NCBI GenBank assembly: GCA_026182355.1 | Contig: JAPFBL010000068.1 | Location: 6,141,001-6,205,000 of the forward strand | DNA: 64,000 nucleotides | Origin: Hermatobates lingyangjiaoensis | Taxonomy: Eukaryota > Arthropoda > Insecta > Hemiptera > Hermatobatidae | Reading direction: 5' to 3' | Shown here: positions 61,068-64,000 of the stretch, in pieces | How the letters are laid out: each line of letters opens with the position of its first letter | Position numbering within the stretch: position 1 is the stretch's first letter | The notes under the pieces: generated by a model | The model's database searches: none | Told to the model about the DNA's origin: nothing | What the model saw: the letters and a program-made list of their open reading frames with translations, nothing else | Made by a program: the position numbers and the translations under genes

Positions 61068-62402
61068 TAATTTAATAAAAACGAATAAATTAAGAAAAAA
61101 TCTAAAAAGCACTTCTTGATTAGAAGTTTTACTCTTTGAAACTTTCTTATGAGATTTTTTCCCTGTGCCATTATCACCTAAGCTCTAAAAATTCATGATT
61201 TCAATTTAAAAAGAATCTAACTGAAGAAAGTTACCTCCTAAAAATTGGACTAAAATACACTAAAATATTAGCGAAGAACCTGTTTTCCAATTAAAGACTG
61301 TCAAAATTATAAAATAAGTTAAAGTCTTTTAAAAACTGCTACTTTCGTGAGTAAATAGCATTAAATTGATCATAACTTGCAACCGTGTTTTATTTTGTTT
61401 GTTTTATATCTTCAAACACTGAAGTATAAGGAGATAATAATAAGTATAAAGACGTGAATTTCTAATATGGAATATATTTGTGATAGTCACATATCTCTAA
61501 CAAAATGCATGAAGACGAGTCAGAATAGCCTACTAAGAAAACATTACGATACCACTATTTCTTATGAACATTACATTAAGAGGCCTCATCAGTTTTTACT
61601 GTGTCATTATGTTTTATATTCTATATCATTAGTCAAACACTAGATGAAGCTATTGCTTTTCAAGAATTTTTAACGAGTTTTGATAAGAAAGCCCTAGTTA
61701 TGAAGCTATATGATGAAAATAGGTACAATGCTAACATGTGGTAAAAAAAAATGAAATTCATTTCTGGTATTTGTTGATTATCAATCATAAAGAATGAATA
61801 ATTTTAAGGAAACAGTAGAATTAGACAGTCTTCACGGTAGAAGAGATTCGTACACATCCATACAAATACACATCACAATTTGGAATTCTAAGTTTCAATA
61901 AAAAAGTGAGTGCATATCTCTTTTGATAAAGGATTCAATATACGCAAATAGAGCTGGAGTTAATTCCGTTCAACTATCACAATCAGTATTCAAATTAATA
62001 TGTCCCTATCAGCTTCCCAGCTTAAATTAGTCAACATTCTCATTAAGTCCAGGTTTATCATATCAGAGATGTACCTCACAGTCAGATTATGGCAATTGAT
62101 TTGAGTGAATCTGTTGTAAAAAAGATATATGAATTAAATAAATTATATGCATTAATTATTAGAGAAACCGACCATAGTAAAGCTGTATATGCGCACTTAT
62201 AAAATGTTTACTGTGAAATATTGTTATGTATATTTGTGTAAATTAGCAGAAGATCTTCATTTAAACATATCCTATTAAACAGTACAGCAGATTCTGATTA
62301 AATGCTTTTTTTCAAAATCTGTTTCTTCTAATCATATTTATGTGTGAATTAGGTAACTGGTACAACAAATTACCCGAGACATAATAATAACACAAAAATA
62401 AG
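61068..62402. other. AT-rich DNA, nothing recognised
   Basis: The stretch before the microsatellite at 62403 has no convincing frame. TTCATTTAAACATAT near 62258 resembles the sequence just outside the TIR element at 18147. Confidence 0.45.

Positions 62403-62439
<37 letters not shown>
62403..62439. repeat. (AT)n microsatellite
   Basis: A run of about 18 AT units borders the Penelope-like tail at 62440-62575. Confidence 0.95.
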
Positions 62440-62442
<3 letters not shown>

Positions 62443-62575
62443 TTAGTAGAAGTTTAGTAGCAGTTTGCTTCTCAACGCGAGTACTTCTAATTTCTTCCTG
62501 ATGACGACGGATGTCAAAATATCGAAGTGAGTTTTGTAGTGACTTTCTGTGTTCTTTCCTATGTGTTAAAGTTTA
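62440..62575 (+). repeat. Penelope-like tail fragment
   Basis: CTTCCTGATGACGACGGATG, TCAAAATATCGAAGTGAG and CTTTCTGTGTTCTTTCC match the order of blocks in the tails at 30463-30530 and 30700-30810 (minus). It is bounded by AT runs on both sides. No coding part is present. Confidence 0.55.
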
Positions 62576-62585
62576 TATATATATA

Positions 62586-64000
62586 CACTCCTGTGCAAAA
62601 TTATCGCACCACTTTAAAAATTGGAGATTTTATTAATAATATCGAACTGGGAGCATAGTTACTGTAGTAAAGAAATGTCCAAAGGTTGTTTACATTATCG
62701 TGATCCATGTTCCCTCGCCAGGGTTTCCTCATAAACTAGTAGAAGTCCAAAGGTTGAATCTCGTCTATTGACTGCCTAACCTTTAGCACTGTTTTCAGTC
62801 TTGTGTTGACTTCCTAGCGTCCACAGCGCTGTAATATCTTATTCTTCAAATTAATTTTAACTCTTAAAAGTTAATAATGGACAGAGGTCGGTTTCTAAAT
62901 GTTCCACATTGTGTCTGGGCTCAGATTCTGTTAGAAGAAGGCTACAGCCAGAGGCAAGTGGCCCAAGTGCTGGGGGTCAGCCATTCAACAGTCGGGAGAC
63001 TGATCACTCGCTTCAGGGAGACTGGAAGTCACACCAGGAGACCAGGTCAGGGTCGACCTCGTCTTACTTTGGAAGTCGATGACCATTTCTTGAGGCAAAA
63101 TGCATTGAGAAGAAGGGATGTAACAGGTCAAGAGCTGAGTGCTCTAATCCAAAATGTTAGAAATTTGACAATCTCTTCATCTACGGTGAGAAGACGACTG
63201 CGCGAAGCAAACTTAGATGCTCGTCAGCCCAAAAAGACCCCCCTTCTCACCAGGCAGCACCGTGTTGCACGGCTTCGGTTTACACGGGAACACTCTGATT
63301 GGACTGTGGACGACTGGGCCAAGGTTCTATTCACGGACGAGGTTAGAATATGTATTCGTAGGCCTGATGGTAGGGGAAGAGTATGGAGGAGGCCTGGAGA
63401 GAGATACGCAGCCTGCAACATGGTGCGCCAGGTACCCTTTGGAGGAGGATCTATCATGTTCTGGGCCGGTATTTGTCTGACTGCTCGCACGGAGTTAGTG
63501 CCACTTCGAGGGAGGTCTATGGATGCGGATAGGTACATCTATACCAATCTGGAAGATGACGTGACACCTTTCACTCCTTACACCGGAGAGGAATTCATCC
63601 TAATGCAGGACAATGCCCGTCCCCACACCTGCCGAGAGGTTACCTCCTACCTCAGTGATGTGGGTATTAATGTTATGGACTGGCCAGCCAAGAGTCCGGA
63701 TCTAAATCCAATTGAACATGTGTGGGACCTGTTAAAAAGAAGAATTTGAGCTCGTCAGCCAACTCCAGAGACACTTGACCAGTTGGAGCATGCAGCTGTG
63801 ACAGAATGGGAACACGTGGAGCAAGAGATGATCGGCAGTCTCATCGAAAGCCTTCCCAGGCGGATCCGAGCTGTCATTTCCTCAAGAGGAGGACCTACTA
63901 GGTACTAAACTAAGGCCACGTTGTAAGGTGACGTCATTATTTGTCTCTATCACCCTTCAATACATTACTAACGAATGGCGCGTTAACCTACTTTTAAAAA
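62586..64000 (+). mobile_element. Tc1-family transposon (right end beyond window)
   Basis: The element starts with CACTCCTGTGCAAAATTATC after a TA (62584-62585), the target site of this superfamily. The first ~45 bp, with TCGCACCACTT, are presumably the left terminal inverted repeat. The inverse repeat should follow just past position 64000 and is not visible. The transposase gene fills the centre. G+C content is well above the flanks, as expected of a recent arrival. Confidence 0.85.
62877..63908 (+). pseudogene. Tc1 transposase (DD34E) with one in-frame stop
   Basis: The frame spans 343 codons, the normal length for Tc1 transposases. A TGA at 63747-63749 (codon 291) interrupts an otherwise open frame that ends in TAA at 63906. 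N-terminal helix-turn-helix domains are visible (ILLEEGYSQRQVAQVLGVSH and STVGRLITRF, then RPGQGRPRL). The catalytic triad is D in LFTDE, D in MQDNARPH and E in NPIEHVWD, with exactly 34 residues between the last two. The protein cuts and pastes the element at TA sites. The stop falls in the C-terminal region after all catalytic residues (KRRI-stop-ARQPTPETL), consistent with a CGA-to-TGA change. The start is the ATG at 62877, giving MDRGRFLN. A truncated product may be stable but probably inactive. Confidence 0.93.

Noticed and set aside
63217..63538. Additional frames on both strands inside the Tc1 transposase gene
   Set aside because: They are shadows of the real frame. The +1 frame carries the complete DD34E transposase.

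Overview
This 64 kb window is AT-rich, intron- and repeat-dominated eukaryotic DNA, with no operons, bacterial-type gene packing, rRNA or canonical tRNA genes. The one clearly identified host-gene piece is a neuropeptide-type class A GPCR exon with consensus splice sites. The mobile-element mix (Tc1/mariner, Helitrons, Penelope-like elements, jockey/R1-like LINE debris, tRNA-headed SINE-like units) is typical of an arthropod. An insect is most likely and a hemipteran is possible, but that is inference only.

Layout. 0-9 kb: non-coding DNA with a ~1 kb inverted repeat (1326-2380), a diverged copy of an unidentified repeat family (5334-6037), Penelope-like tails and a near-perfect ~275 bp palindrome (7366-7641). 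8.7-11.4 kb: the minus-strand GPCR exon (9871-10079), with an internally deleted mariner-like element in its upstream intron (10142-10749) and a pair of direct repeats on either side. 13.6-17.0 kb: a Helitron interrupted by a second, oppositely oriented Helitron, which itself holds a SINE-like tandem array and an expanded 8-bp satellite. 17.5-31.3 kb: Penelope-like tails, a 340 bp TIR element, more copies of the unidentified family (18650-18855, 21700-22562, 23806-25438), a decayed LINE reverse transcriptase (25590-26095), and two Penelope-like GIY-YIG fragments facing each other tail to tail (29842-31325). 31-44 kb: mostly featureless AT-rich DNA with one fold-back element. 44-48 kb: a LINE C-terminal fragment and another full copy of the unidentified family, followed by a decayed tandem copy. 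49-59 kb: sparse, with a LINE RNase H fragment, a few unassigned open frames and a possible minus-strand splice donor. 60-64 kb: a third Helitron and, at the right edge, a Tc1 transposase gene that is complete except for one in-frame TGA.

The genes do not form a pathway. The window reads as a long intron or intergenic tract around one GPCR gene, filled by several generations of mobile elements. The parts most worth a second look are the unidentified family with CTTTACTATAAG termini, the recurrent hammerhead-like motif in the Penelope-like tails, and the nested Helitrons with their exact A/T junctions.
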